Below, piece after piece: positions 11,831 to 24,100 of a stretch of DNA of 64,000 bases. Each line of letters starts with the position of its first letter. Positions within the stretch are counted from its first letter, which is position 1. The DNA comes from Adiantum capillus-veneris (Eukaryota > Streptophyta > Polypodiopsida > Polypodiales > Pteridaceae). The notes under the pieces were generated by a model. That model was not told the origin of the DNA. It searched no databases and saw only the letters and a program-made list of their open reading frames with translations. The stretch is from assembly GCA_014529385.2 (NCBI GenBank), contig CM043946.1:22312577-22376576 (forward strand). The letters are read 5' to 3'. Both the position numbers and the translations under genes were made by a program.

Positions 11831-12235
11831 AATATATACTTAGGGCCTTAGGCTCTCTCGCTCGACAAACATCAGCAAGGATTCCAGGAAGTGAGGAAAG
11901 AGGCGGCGTTTATAACAAGCTGATAGACACGCTCACTCGCTCTCTCTCTCTCTCTCTCTCTGGCTGGAAGTGCGGAACAGCGAGATGCGACTCCGATTAC
12001 TTGCGAGCGACTCAGGCTAGCGAGGTTCGATCGAGCGCTGCAGGAGCGGCGGCTCTTGCAAGTGGGCTTCCAGATTTCGGCATGTCTATATTTTGCTGGT
12101 ACAAAAGCATCATACATCCTCACGTCTGCAGTTCGTACCACGCTGGCTCCAGGCTCCCCATCACCTCGTGACTTCTTTTTGTCACACCTGTGACCTCAGA
12201 AAGTTTCTAGCATTGCAATTTGCAAACGTGGGTAT
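11616..12235. other. XTH upstream region, no gene
   Basis: Contains (CT)n(CA)n at 11784-11831 and (CT)n at 11939-11961. The open frame 11587-12171 (plus) is mainly low-complexity repeat translation. No coding signal is convincing. Confidence 0.6.
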
Positions 12236-12726
12236 TTTCATTTTTCACATAAAAGAAAGGGAAATACCCCTCTAATTTGTGGAAATTCCCAAAATACCCC
12301 TCAAATTTCAAATATTCCCAAAACACCCCCAATATTTTGTCATGAATTTCCAAAATGCCCTTCAATTTTTCCAAATTTCCCAAAATACCCCTAGTCATGA
12401 GATTAAATTTCTTGAAAGATAAAACAATTTGTAGCTTTTCGTAAGCACACTGATTGTCTTTCAATACAAGATATTAAAACTAGAATTTGAGTCGGTTATG
12501 TAGGCTTTGGAGTGAGTGCCGTTCATGCGGGGTAATTTGTAACAAATTATATGCTAAGCACTCAATTGTCAATAAGGAATAAAATTTAGAAAATCTTGAA
12601 AATCCAACCAAAATAGATACAAGGGTATTTTGGTAATTTTTGAAATTCGAGGGGTATTTTGGGAGGTTCCACAAATTAGAGGGGTATTTTGGTCATTTTT
12701 CCTTTCATTTTTTCACATAAGAGAAA
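12236..12726. repeat. Foldback (inverted-repeat) element with flanking direct repeats
   Basis: The left arm (12262-12335) and right arm (12622-12700) are inverted copies: both contain AAATACCCCTCTAATTTGTGG and CCCAAAATACCCCTC on opposite strands. The left arm is extended by further imperfect units of about 32 bp, each ending CCAAAATACCCCT, to about 12393. The pair is bracketed by a direct repeat of about 20 bp, TTTCATTTTTCACATAARAG (12236-12258 and 12703-12726). The centre (12394-12621) is AT-rich with no gene. It resembles a MITE or foldback transposon; the flanking repeat is unusually long for a target duplication. Confidence 0.75.
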
Positions 12727-13179
12727 CTACTAAGTACTACGTGACGCTCACCTTGCCACGGCCAAGAATTAACAAAGGTACATGTCAATCGTGGCAACCT
12801 CACTCTGCTTTATTTCAGTGTCCACAATGACATGTAAATATATATGATTCTTGTGAGATTTTGGAGCTCTTTGACACATAGGTCGTGCATCAATTACTAC
12901 TCTAGCTACTTACTCCAATGCAAAGATTAACAATTCACACAATGCAGCTACTCGTCACACTCTAATCAAACCGAATGTAAATATGCCTTTTGGATTAGCA
13001 CTCTATCTACTTTTTTCAAGGCAAGATTTGGCAACTCATGATATGTAACTACTCTCCTTCTACTCTCCACTTGCTCCTCGATCGACCAAGATATAATCAT
13101 CCTTTGTGGTTTCTATGCTAGGTACTTTCTATTCCATGCCAAGCTACCACATGCTCTTTCTAATTAGGACATGACCATC

Positions 13180-13226
<47 letters not shown>

Positions 13227-14260
13227 AGATTCATTTTTAATCTTGGAGGTCTCCTAGGATTGCTCTTACATTGTTATGAATTCTCCTTTTTCTTCTTCTC
13301 TCCTTAGTCAATAAAACATTGACTTGCGTTGTCAAGAAGTGCAGAGTGCGGCTAGGAAAGCGTCGAGCCTCTGACTGTGAGAGTTTGCAGCAAAATCAAG
13401 CAAGTCGTAGAAGATTTGATACTAAAAACACATAAAAAAGAACAAAACTCCAGCCATGAAGGCTTATCTTTTAAAAAGAACTAACATCAACTCAAAACTC
13501 TTGTGTGTGTGATGATTTGGTGTAGTCTCGCTGCCAATTACACAGTTGCAGTGCTCTTTCGCGCTTATAAAAACCCTATACAAACGCTTCAATTCTCGAT
13601 CGTAGCCATTTCATGGAAGCTTCAAAACTTCATTATACATTCCCAAGTAGGTATTTGAAGATGAAAAACCCTAATTGATGGCCTCACAACCTCGAATACA
13701 GGGTTAGAATAGCATGGGACTGCACTAGCATAACATAGGTGCAAGCTTTGTATCCCTTCATAGAGAAGCTCAAAGTGCTGATATTGATGTTTTAAAATGT
13801 TCCTCACTCCTCATAGTCACGGCACCGTGAGTGATGTGGCATTTTGAGCCATTTTTGACCAATTTGGGTCATTTTTTACCATTTTTTGACCATTTTTTAA
13901 AAATCATTTTTAGCCCAAAAATGCCCTTTTTTGCTCGTAAAAAGCTCAAGCGAGCTAGGGAAACAAATTATGGAAAATTCATTGGGATTAAATTTCATCT
14001 TGAATCTCATTTTACCACTTGGCAAGCACTCTGGATGCATCTCTTCTGCCCGTGCATGAAACCTGCTACTTTTGGCCGAGATTGCCCGCATTGAGCTTTC
14101 TAGGCAAAACGAGCGTGCCACTTTGATACACTTGACATTTGTACATTCTAAAGAAAAATAGGCATATAATTATGTGAAAAAACATGCCATAGTGCCACGT
14201 TTAGAGCCTTGCTATCCCGGCAAGGTATATACAGAGATACCGTGGCATCTATCATTTCGC
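12727..14260. other. Intergenic, no gene recognised
   Basis: AT-rich sequence with a (CT)n run at 13182-13222. Frames at 13622-13807 and 13831-14121 are short, overlap on both strands and match nothing. No promoter or splice pattern stands out. Confidence 0.5.
13182..13222. repeat. (CT)n microsatellite
   Basis: About 20 uninterrupted CT units. Confidence 0.95.
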
Positions 14261-14270
14261 CACTACAAGA
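14261..14270 (+). repeat. CACTA terminal sequence (left end)
   Basis: CACTACAAGA, the standard terminus of plant CACTA elements. The three preceding bases (CGC) would be the target duplication, which cannot be checked because the right end was not found. Confidence 0.75.
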
Positions 14271-14786
14271 GGTCACTTAAATTCCGGCGCCACATTACCG
14301 GCGTCACTGGCGGGCGTCGCTATATGTGTAGGTATGTATGCAGGGAGCTAAATTTTTAAAAAAATTTGATTTTCAAATTTCAGACGCCTGTTCCGGTGCC
14401 TTTTCTGACGTCAGCGCGCATGGACTTTCCGACGCTCTCTCCGGTGCTTTTTTCGACGCCTATACCGATTTCTATACCGACGGTACCTGCAAAAAAAAAA
14501 CCACGGGCTTTCTCGACTGTGCATTTCTCTTTTTCTTGCACCTTTTCTCAAGCTCTCTTCTTCCTCGCCTTTTACACATCTGCTGGTGCGAAACAAGCTG
14601 TCGGAAGTGCTAATCTTTCTTGTGGGTTAGCCCATAACACTAAGGTGAGATTATTTTCATGTTTACTCGTAGATTTAGGGTTTAGGGTTTAACTTTGTGT
14701 TTGTGTGTGAGTTTTTGCAGGTTCCAGGACATTTACAACTTCTTTTATTGCTCAAATAGGACGAATGTGAGTGCTCGAACCTCTAA
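14271..14786 (+). other. CACTA left subterminal region and probable leader
   Basis: GC-rich short motifs recur: TCCGGTGC at about 14393 and 14440, CGACGC at about 14430-14460, and TATACCGA twice at 14461-14480. TnpA-type proteins of En/Spm bind short repeats in such regions. Later, two TTTAGGG copies (about 14673-14688) and a GTGAG...TTTTGCAG stretch could be part of a leader or intron; this is inference. Confidence 0.5.
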
Positions 14787-16020
14787 ATGTTTGGCGATAC
14801 GGGAAGCCATAGAGCTTACCCACAGTGCATATTAAAAAAAACACAATGGCGATCCGTTTTTCAATACGGCAAGCCGTACCCACAACGCATATGCATTATG
14901 GGCAAGCTCTATGGCTTTCCGTATTGCCAACGGCTCGCTATTCTGTTATTTATATGTTCGCGAGCGGATTTCAAGTCTTAAAATAGCTAAGCGGCCCTGA
15001 AAATAATACCATGGCGAGCCGTTTGGCAATACGGCAAGCCATAGAGCTTGCCCACAATGCATATGCGTTGTGGGCAAGCTCTATGCCTTGATGTATTGCC
15101 AAACGGCTCGCCATTGTGTTTTCTATATGTCTGCAAGCGATTTTCAAATTTTAAAATAGCTAAGTGGCCCTAAAAACAACACAATGGCAAGCCTTTTCGC
15201 AATACGGAAAGCCATAGATCTTGCTTACAATGCATATGCATTGTGGGCAAGCTTTAGCTTGCCATAATGCCAAAAGGCTCTCCATTGCGTTGTCTATATG
15301 TTTGCGAGCGATTTTCAAGCGCTAAAATTGCTTCATGTCCCTAAAAACAACACAATGGCGATCCGTTTGGCAATATGACAAGCCATAAATCTTGCCCACG
15401 AGGCATTTGCATTGAGGGCAAGCTCTATGGCTTGCCATATCGCCAACAACTTGCCATTGTGTTGTTTTTATGTCTACAAGCGGTTTTCAAGTCCTAAAAT
15501 AGCTAAGCAGCCCTAAGAACAACACAATGGCAAGCTGTTTGGCAATACGACAAGTCATAGATTTTTCCCACAATGCATATACAGTGTGTGCAAGATCTAT
15601 GGTTTGCCCTATTGCCAAAAGGTTAGCCATTGTGTTGTCTATATGTCTGCGAGCAATTTTTAAGCTTTAAAATTTCCTCACGGCCCTAAAAACAATACAA
15701 TGGAGATTCGTTTGGCAAAAGGGAAAGCCATAGAGCTTGGCCACAATGCGTTTGGCAATACGGCAAGCCATAAAGCTTGTCCACAAGGCATATGCATTGT
15801 GGGAAAGCTCTATGGTTTTCCATATTGCCAACGGCTCGCCATTGTGTTGTCTATATGTCTGCGAGCGGTTTTCGGGCCGTAAAATCACTTCGCAACCCTA
15901 AAAACAACACAATGGTAAGCCGTTTGTCAAATTGGCAAGCCGTAAAGCTTGTCGACATCGCATATGCATTGTGGGCAAGCTGTATGGCTTGCCGGTTTTC
16001 CAAACGTCTCATCATTGTGT
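14787..16020. repeat. Tandem array of about seven 172-bp units, each a long palindrome
   Basis: Units begin ATGGCRAKCCGTTTGGCAAT at 14846, 15011, 15183, 15355, 15527, 15701 and 15913, preceded by half a unit at 14787-14830. Spacing is 165, 172, 172, 172, 174 and 212 bp; the last interval contains an extra partial copy at about 15747. Each unit holds an imperfect inverted repeat of about 105-120 bp centred on GCATATGC, then a spacer of about 65 bp with TCTATATGTCTGCGAGCG and GCTAAGYGGCCCTAAAA. Transcripts would fold into a series of long hairpins. The array lies between the CACTA terminus and its transposase gene. Confidence 0.9.
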
Positions 16021-16515
16021 TGTTTTTATATTATGTTAGTTAGGTTAGGTTAGGTTTAGGTTATAGGTTAGGTGAGATTATAGGTTAGGTTAGAGCTAGC
16101 GACAAATTAATAGTAGAAAAAATATAAATGGACTTCGAAGATGACTCGTGTACTTCTAAAAACGCAAACGGACTTCGGTTAGGTTAGATGCACACAGACT
16201 TCAAGAACCTTAATATATAGTCATTGACCAATAAAGACGAAATTATTATCCTGTGGTCCTAATCTCCGTGCACCTCTCGACCGAGGTGTTCAGAGATCGA
16301 GACTTTGCTAGAGAATGTAAGGTTGTTAGAGCTAGCAACAAATAGTCGAAAAAATACAATCGAACTTCAAAAGTGCACATAGACTTCAAGAACTTTAATA
16401 TATAGTCATTGACCATTAAAGACGAGATTATTACCATGTGGTCCTAATCTCCGTGCACCTCTAGATCGAGGTGTGCACGGATCGGACCTGGCTAGAGAAT
16501 GTGAGGTTGTCATGT
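16021..16515 (+). repeat. TTAGG-rich tract and duplicated segment
   Basis: Degenerate GGTTAGGTTA repeats occupy 16036-16092. A segment starting TTAGAGCTAGCRACAAAT then occurs at about 16090 and again at 16326. The copies share ACTTCAAGAACYTTAATATA and GTGGTCCTAATCTCCGTGCA and end GAGAATGTRAGGTTGT at about 16326 and 16510. Copy lengths are about 236 and 186 bp because the first holds extra sequence. Confidence 0.8.
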
Positions 16516-16583
16516 ACTTAGTAGTGTGTAGGTATAACAACTAGAGTGTTTTAATTATTTGTTGCATCATTGGTAGATAAAGT

Positions 16584-18979
16584 ATGGACGATAGGATAGC
16601 ATGTCCTTGTGCGCATTGCAAGCATCAGATATTTCGAAAGCGAAAAATCTGCGATCAACACATATGCAATCACGGTCTCTTTCCGATAGAGCAACTATAA
16701 GACCTACGTTAAAGTCCGCAACTCATGGTCTAGAGATTGAAGGTCAAACTCCACAAGTAGATATTGCTCCAACTTCATCCCAGAGAAGAAAATTTTCAAA
16801 CGAGCAGCCATCGACTGAGTCCTCCCAACTGATACCTTATGCGGCATTTTAAGAAGTAGAGATGGAGCAGATGTTGGACGCGTTCTTTGACTTGGATTCC
16901 AACATAGAAGGAGACAACATTGAACGCAATACTGTGGACCAACCTCAGTCATCCCCTTCATATCGACAGCATGATAGAAATGATAAAGAGGGTAAGATGA
17001 TGCAAAGTCTTGTACGCATGCCTCTTTACAATGGTGCAAAAATCTTAGTTCTCCGTACCGCGTTGGCAATGCTTAATTTGCAGTCTGTCTACGGTTGGTT
17101 GGTCTGACACCTTAGTCACAGATCTTTTTCAGGTAAATACATTGTATCCTAAACATGATAAAGTGCAAATTACACTTCATATAAAGTGATTAAAGGGCTG
17201 ACTTGTTCATGTAACGATAGGTTTCTCAATGAGCAAATCTTGCCAGAAGGGAATCACATGTCCCCTACCCGTCCAGCCGCTAAAAAGCTTCTTACTAATT
17301 TGGGCTTGGATTATCACAAAATACATGCATGTCATAATGATTGTATACTTTTTTGCAATGAGTATGCAAACTTGGAACACTGTCCCAATTGTGGATCAAA
17401 CAGGTACAAGGAGGACACACAAGGAAAATGTATCCCTGCAAAGGTTCTTCGACGCTTTCCTATCATTCCAAGAATAAAGAGCATGTTCAGGTGCAAGTCC
17501 ATAGCCGCTTTGATGACATGGCACTCAAATACTAGATCGACAGATGATGTGATGCGGGTACCTGCTGACTCTCGTGCATGGAAGCACATAGAGGAAATTT
17601 GGCCTACATTGAAGAACGAGCCTTGATCTATCTGCTATGGTCTAGCAATGGACGGAGTAAACCCATTCGGATTACGGAGTTCGTCATGGAGCACGTGGCC
17701 TATTTGTCTAGTTAATTATAATCTTCCACCATGGCTCGCTATCAAGAAGGGCCATCCGTTGTTGTCATTGATCATCCCAGGAAAGTACAAAGCAAAGAAC
17801 ATGGACGTCTATCTAGCACCACTTATAGAAGAGCTCCAAATCTTGTGGACAGGAATCAATGTGGTTGATATGTCCCAACCAATTGGACGACGGAATGTAC
17901 ATGTGCAAGGCACTCTCATTTGGACCATGCACGATTGGCCAGGCTTTGGTGAGTGCTCAGGTAAGTGCCTTTAAAACCCTCACACACATGTGATTCCTGG
18001 CTATGCCAACGTTTTTATATTTTAATTTTGTGATGTTTCAGGCTTGAGTTACTCGGGCAATCATGCATGTCCGAAATGTGGTCCTTGACTTGGCTTCCGC
18101 CACTCTAAGCATTTAAGCAAGACAGTTTATGAGGAGCATGGTACAATTTTGCCTGAAGGACATGAGCTATGTGGACCAAACATATGCAAATATGACATGC
18201 CATCCACTGAAAGCGAGCGATTGGAAAAACATGTGGATGGAGAGGGGAGATTGGATGCCACGTGGAATGAAAAAGACTTTCTATTTTCCATGAACTCCCG
18301 TACTGGAGTGACCTGCTGATTAATCATTTACTCGACCCAATGAACATTTTCAAGAATGTGGGGGAGATCATATGGAAAACCATCACTAGAAAAAGGGAGA
18401 GCAAGTCCCAAAGAGATGACCTGCAGGCTGTGGGTTTCAGCTTAAACCCGTTGGAAAGTTTGCTATACCAAAAGGTCCATAAATTATGAGTCGTGCAGAA
18501 GAGCAACAAGTGAAGAAGACTATATCTTCATTCAAGACTCCCACAGGGTGCATGCGATGTTTGAAAACGGCTTTTATGAGAGATCACAATCTCACTGGTC
18601 TTAAGTCCCACAATTGGCACAAATTTGTACAGTTCATCTTACCAATTTCCATAAAGGGTTGTTTGACAGATGACGTTAGAAGAACAATATACAAAATCAG
18701 TGAGTTGGTACGTTGAATCAGTTCAAAACAGATAAGAGAAGACAACATCGATGTAACACGCTTAAATGCTACTAAAGCAGTGTGCATGGTGGAGAAGTAC
18801 TTTCCAACAAACATTCTTACCATCCAAATGCATGTACTTGTGCATGTGGTCGATGAAGTTGCAGTTGTTGGGGTGGTCCATAGCAGGTGGATGTTCTTCT
18901 TGGAGAGATTTATGAAGACTTTAAAGGGGTTTTTTCGTCAAAGCGCTCGTCCCGAGGGTAGAATGGCCAAAGGATGGCT
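16584..18979 (+). pseudogene. CACTA transposase (tnpD/tnp2 type), N-terminal and central part
   Basis: This is the enzyme that cuts CACTA element ends. Domain pieces in order: a transposase-associated zinc region (16584-16700) with ACPCAHCKHQIF and HICNHGLF; a lead-in PLYNGAKI...LNLQSVYGW (about 16998-17105); the tnp2 domain (17186-17990) with KKLLTNLGLDYHKIHACHND, CPNCGSNRYK, PAKVLRRFPIIPRI and NLPPWLAIKK; its continuation ACPKCGP...LGFRHSKHL (18060-18330); LLDPMNIFKNVGEII (about 18330); and DUF4218 (18550-18979) with GLKSHNWHKFVQFILPI and VEKYFPTN. Frameshifts near 17100, 18300 and 18720 and stops at 16698, 17624 and 18088 break it; the interval 17970-18042 may be a real intron (GTAAGT...TTTCAG). 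The frame is cut at 18980-18984 (TGTAC) by the copia element. Confidence 0.85.
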
Positions 18980-18984
18980 TGTAC

Positions 18985-19194
18985 TATTGGGGTTCAGGCC
19001 AACTGGCCGCACATCCCACTTACTACTAACCTATCTACTAACTTAAACATGTATACACTTATTCTTTTGATATACAATAGAATAAGGAGCTGCAACAACA
19101 GGATATCTTTGTTGTGTGCTCCACCCAAAGTAGGTCTCTCTCTCTCTCTCTGCTCTCACACTTGCACTCACACACGCTTCTCGTGGCACCTTCA
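18985..19194 (+). repeat. 5' LTR of copia element 2
   Basis: The repeat is 210 bp and ends ACCTTCA, directly before the PBS. It contains a (CT)n stretch at about 19136-19151 that is shorter in the other LTR. Confidence 0.9.
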
Positions 19195-19196
19195 AT

Positions 19197-19209
19197 TAGT
19201 ATCAGAGCA
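19197..19209 (+). promoter_or_regulatory. Primer-binding site, initiator Met-tRNA
   Basis: TAGTATCAGAGCA two bases after the LTR end, the standard copia primer site. Confidence 0.85.
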
Positions 19210-20158
19210 GGTTTTGTGCTTGTCGTCTTCGTGTCCGCGCGCGCGTGCACTTTTAAAAGTGCAAACAGGTTTCCGATTTCGGCATCAGCAAATTCAGCGT
19301 TCCGAGAGCGTTTCCATCAGGTGTCCTGCGGTTTTACCCCCCTTTCAAACTGTTCGTGCAGTCAACAGCTTCATTAGAGCTATACGCTTCAGGAGTTGTA
19401 TTTTTTCAACTCCATTTTTGCTACAGATACAGGTACAGGTACAGGACATCCAGGTTTGTTATAGGTTACAATGTTTAGCATCAGCACAGATTTCAGTGGG
19501 AGTATTTGATGCTAATATGCATTGTTTTGGCACTTTTGATAGTGCTTGAGCTCTTTTGAGAGCAGTTTTACTCCCCGTAAGGATTTGTTTACTGCTTTCA
19601 CATTTTCTTTGGTGCCTGTTTGAGCGCGTATACTGCACCTTGCAGTATTGTTGATAGTGGATGTACGTTGAGTTGCGAAAACTGCCATATGTACCTTTTG
19701 TGGAGCCGATTTGGCTTGTTTCTGGCAGTCCCGGCTATTTCTGAGACTCAGTTCGGAGGCCCTTTCTTAGACTAGACTGGTTTCTTGTCTGCATAACCTT
19801 TTGTGAGGATCGATAGCGTGAGTTTTTCTTGAGCTGGGCATTCTCGAATGTTGAGATGATACAGGTTGCTAGAGTACCCTTTTTTTGTGGCCTCGCCATA
19901 GGACATGTATAGAGAGGGCTAGGTGCATTTGACGCCCTGTTGGCAGTCTTGGGTCAGTTTTTTGACTTTTTATGCACAGTTACTGATAGTTAGTGGTTGA
20001 TGCGCCTGTCTTATGCTCTAAGAGCATTACTTTTGATGCGTTACTGATCTCTTGTGACAGTTTTGGATTGAGATTCTGTCAATTTTTTTGGGGAAACTCT
20101 GCCGATTTTTTCTCAAAATTACCAGTGTTTATCGCCATATTATCTTTAGTTTGCATCC
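19210..20158 (+). other. Copia element 2 leader, no gene
   Basis: About 950 bp between the primer-binding site and the gag start with no coding frame of note. It would contain the packaging signal by position. Confidence 0.6.
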
Positions 20159-21136
20159 ATGTCATCTAGTGGTGAAAAGGATATTTACAACATCCGGAAA
20201 TTTGATGAGATAAATTGTGCTATCTGGAAAGAGCAGATTCAAGATGTTCTTATACAAAAAGGCTAGCTAGATCCTATCATGGAGCGCCCAGAGGGCGAGT
20301 ATACAGATGTTGAGTGGGAGAAACTTGATGCTAAGGCCAAATCTACCCTTTGTTTGCATTTGGTGGAATATGTGTACTTTACTATAGTTGGAGAAAGGAC
20401 TGCTAGAGATGTACGGGATAAGTTGTGTTCCAGTTATGAGAACAAAAGTGCCACCAATAAGGTTTTCTTGATGAAGAAGCTGTTTGAACTTCGTATGAAG
20501 GAAGAGGGCACTATTTCTACTCACATTAATGAGTTCAATATCATTTTCACTCACTTGACCACTCAGGCTTTGGTCTTCGATGAGGAAATCAAATGTATAT
20601 TCTTGCTATGCAGTTTACCCTCGTCTTGGGATATGTTATGTACTGTGATTAGCAACTCAGCACCTGGTACCAGTCTAGTGTACAATGACGTCCTTAGGAG
20701 TCTATTTATCGAGGACATTCACAGGAAATCCCTCAAAGGCAAGAATGATGGTGATGCGTATGTTGCTAGTGATAGACAGCGGGGTCGCACTCAAAGTCGT
20801 GCCAAAAGCAAGGAATGTGGGGGCTCACGTAGTAAGTCTCGGGGTTCTATGCGTAATGTCGAGTGCTATCACTGCCACAAAAAAGGGCATGTGAAGAAGG
20901 ATTGCAAGAAATGGCAGCAAAGCAACAAGGATAAACAATTCGGTGAAACTTCTAAGTCTGATGATTCAAACAAGGGCAAAGCAAAGTTAGAGGAGATCAA
21001 TGTGCTAGAGTCCTCAAATGCTCCTATTGTAGAGACTCTTCCAGTGGTTGTTATGCCACTTACCTCTGACGTATTGGTCTTCACAGCAGATCTACCTATC
21101 GAGGCTCTTGTTACAGAAGATGCGCAGTATGCATAG
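20159..21136 (+). pseudogene. Copia gag (UBN2-type) with CCHC knuckle
   Basis: The gag nucleocapsid polyprotein starts at ATG 20159 (MSSSGEKDIYNIRKFDE), but a TAG at 20264-20266 closes the frame after 35 codons. From the next ATG at 20279 it is open for 285 codons. The middle region has the usual LHLVEYVYFTIV...LMKKLFELRMKE pattern. The zinc knuckle C-X2-C-X4-H-X4-C (CYHCHKKGHVKKDC) is at 20864-20905. The TAG at 21134 closes gag before the protease. Confidence 0.9.
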
Positions 21137-24100
21137 GATTAAATAGTAGATTTTGGTGCAAGTTTCCATGTGACACCACATAGAGAGTGGTTCTCTACTT
21201 ATTCTCACTCTCGTGGAAAAGTGAGACTTGGTGATGCTTATGAACTAGACATTGAGGGTGTCGGAAACGTCAAATTGCATCTAAGGAATGGCACGCACTT
21301 TACGTTATGTAATGTCAGACATGTCCCCAAGTTGACTAAAAGCTTGAGTTCTGTTGGTCAGCTTGATGATTTGGGCTACAACACCACATTTGGGAATGGT
21401 TCATGGATAGTACACAAAGGTAATCGTGTTGTACTCAGAGGTTAGAAGCATGGTACCTTGTATTCCATGCATGTGTCAGATGTTGGTCATGATTACATAT
21501 CTATAGCCGAGCTACCGTCTACTGAGTTGTAGCATTACCGGCTAGGTCATATTAGCCAAAAAGGAATGAGAACTCTGACTCGTTTTGGCTACTTACTTGT
21601 TTTGTCTTATGTTGACTTTCCTGTTTGTGAGCACTGTATCTATGGCGAATAGACTAGGTCCGTGCACTTACCATTGGGTCAAAAGCGAGCTGAACCTCTA
21701 GATTTAGTGAATAGTGATGTTTGTGGTCCTATGTCAACTAAACCTCTAGGGGGGGGCAGCTATTTTGTGACATTCATAGATGACTCTACTTGAAAGGTGT
21801 GGGCATATCCTTTGAAACATAAGGATCAAGTTCTTCCTGTGTTCCAGAAATTTTTAGCACTCAGTGAGAATCAGTATGGCAAGAAACTCAAGAGGTTGCG
21901 GACTGACAACGGTGGAGAGTATGTCTCCAAGGAGTTTGATAATTTTTTTGCTAAAAGAGGGGTTAAAAGCAGTTTATTGCAGCATACACACTAACTCAGA
22001 ATGGAGTTGTTGAGTGCATGAATTGTACGATTCAGGAAAGAGTCATAGCCATGCTTTCTAGGGCAAATCTCACACAAGGCTTTTGGCCAGAAGCCGTCTT
22101 GACCGCAGTGCACATTATAAATCGTTCTCCTAGTATACCATTGAATTATGAGATTCTAGAAGAGTTATGGTCTAAACGTAAGCCCCACTATGACCATCTA
22201 TGTGTTTTTGGTTGTGAAGCTTATGCTCACATGCCTAAACAACTTCGACAGAAGTTAGAGCCAAAGTCACACAAATGTATTTTCATTGGATATGGTACAG
22301 ATGGAGAGAAGGGATATTGTCTCTACAACCCGGAATCTCGTTGAATCATCCGTAGTTCATATGTGATCTTCAATGAGTCGAAGATTCATAAACAACCTAT
22401 CAAGGAAATAGAGATTCGGAGAGTCACTTTTGAGGATGTTGCCTCAAAGATAGTGAAATCAACTCAGCGGGCTAGTGATGTACCTTCCACTAGCAATGCT
22501 CCAGAGGGAGCGAATAACAATGGTCAAGGAGTGAGATGGCTACTAGAGTCTCTCGTCCACCTACCCGTTTTGAGCCAGGTCTTGATTACATCATGTTGAA
22601 CGATTGCGGTGAGCCAAGCTGCTACCAAGAAGCCATGATGACGGATGATGTGGTGAAGTGGGAGCAGGCTATGCAATCTTAGTATAACTTGATTCTGGCT
22701 AATGACACTTGGGACTTGGTAGAACTGCCAAATGATGCGAAAGCTTTACCTTGCAAATGGGTTTACAAGAAGAAATTTACCTCAGGTGATCCAAATCCAA
22801 AGTACAAGGCTAGACTTGTAGCCAAAGGGTTCAAACAACAAAAGGGAGTCGATTTTGATGAAATCTTCTTGCCTGTGGTGAAGATGACAACACTTAGAAC
22901 CGTACTTGGTCTTGTAGCAATTGAGGACATGAAACTTGTCCAAATGGATGTGAAGACATCATTTCTTCATGGGGATCTCGATGAGGATGTTTACATACAG
23001 CAGCCTGAAGGGTTTGTTCAAGAGAATGCATCTCGTGAGGAGCTAGTATGTAATATCAAAAAGGCACTTTATGCCTTAAAGCAGGGTTCGAGGCAGTGGT
23101 ATCATAAATTTGATGCATGTATGAGGTCTCAAGGATATAAAAGGAGTGAAGAGGATCACTGCTTGTACACAAGAAAGCTAGATGATGGCTCGATGATCAT
23201 TCTAGTTTTGTATGTTGATGACATGCTTATAGCTGGGAAATCCATTGCGGAAATTGCCAACTTGAAGAAAACACTTAGCAATAATTTTGCAATGAAAGAT
23301 TTGGGGGATGCTACACACTTTCTTGGCATGCAAATCAGAAGAGATTGCAAACGATGTATTCTTGAGTTATCTCAGGAAACATACATTGAGAAAGTTTTGC
23401 AGCGTTTCAATATGCAGGGGAGGAAAGCATTGAGTACCCCAATGCAGGCATTCTTGAAACTCAACCAGGAAGATGCACCCAAATCTGATGCTGAGCGAGT
23501 TGAAATGGCTAAGGTACCATATTCTTTAGCAGTGGGCAGTCTCATGTATGCTATGGTGGCCACAAGAACAGGCATTGCTTTTGCAGTAAGAGTGGTGAGC
23601 CAATATATGGCAAATCCTGATAGCAAGCATTGGGAAGTAGTGAAGCACATTCTTAGGTACCTCAAAGGTATGGTCGGCAGGTGTTTACGCTTCGGAAACA
23701 GTGATGCATCCATCGTGGGTTATGCGGATGCAGACTATGCGGGTTGTGCCTGACAATAGGAGATCGACATCTGGCTATGTCTTCATATTTGTTGGAGCAA
23801 TAGTATCTTGGAGGTCATGTCTTCAAGATTGTACGTCGTCTTCCACTATGGAAGTAGAGTACGTTGCATTGTCGGATGCAAGTAAAGAGGCTGTATGGTT
23901 ATCTCGCTTGGTCAGAAATCTTGGCATTGATGAGACTCCAGTGATATATTGTGATAGTCAGAGTGCTCTTGCATTGGCAAGGAATCCCCTGTTTCACTCC
24001 AATTCGAAACACATTGAAGTCAGGTATCATCTCGTGAGAGATTTCTTGGCCAAAAAGCTCATTGATTTGGTCAAGGTACACATTGACGACAACCCAGTAG

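Noticed and set aside
11872-12171. Plus- and minus-strand frames beside the XTH gene as small genes
   Set aside because: Both contain CT/GA repeat translation and overlap each other in the same bases; no domain or splice support.
13815-13835. CACGGCACCGTG palindrome as regulatory site
   Set aside because: Single short dyad with no gene nearby.
14670-14690. TTTAGGG repeats as telomeric DNA
   Set aside because: Only two copies; too few for an interstitial telomere tract.
14787-16020. CRISPR-like array
   Set aside because: Units are 172 bp, directly tandem and palindromic, in plant DNA; no repeat-spacer structure.
16036-16092. GGTTA repeats as telomere-like array
   Set aside because: Unit is irregular and not the plant TTTAGGG; treated as degenerate minisatellite.
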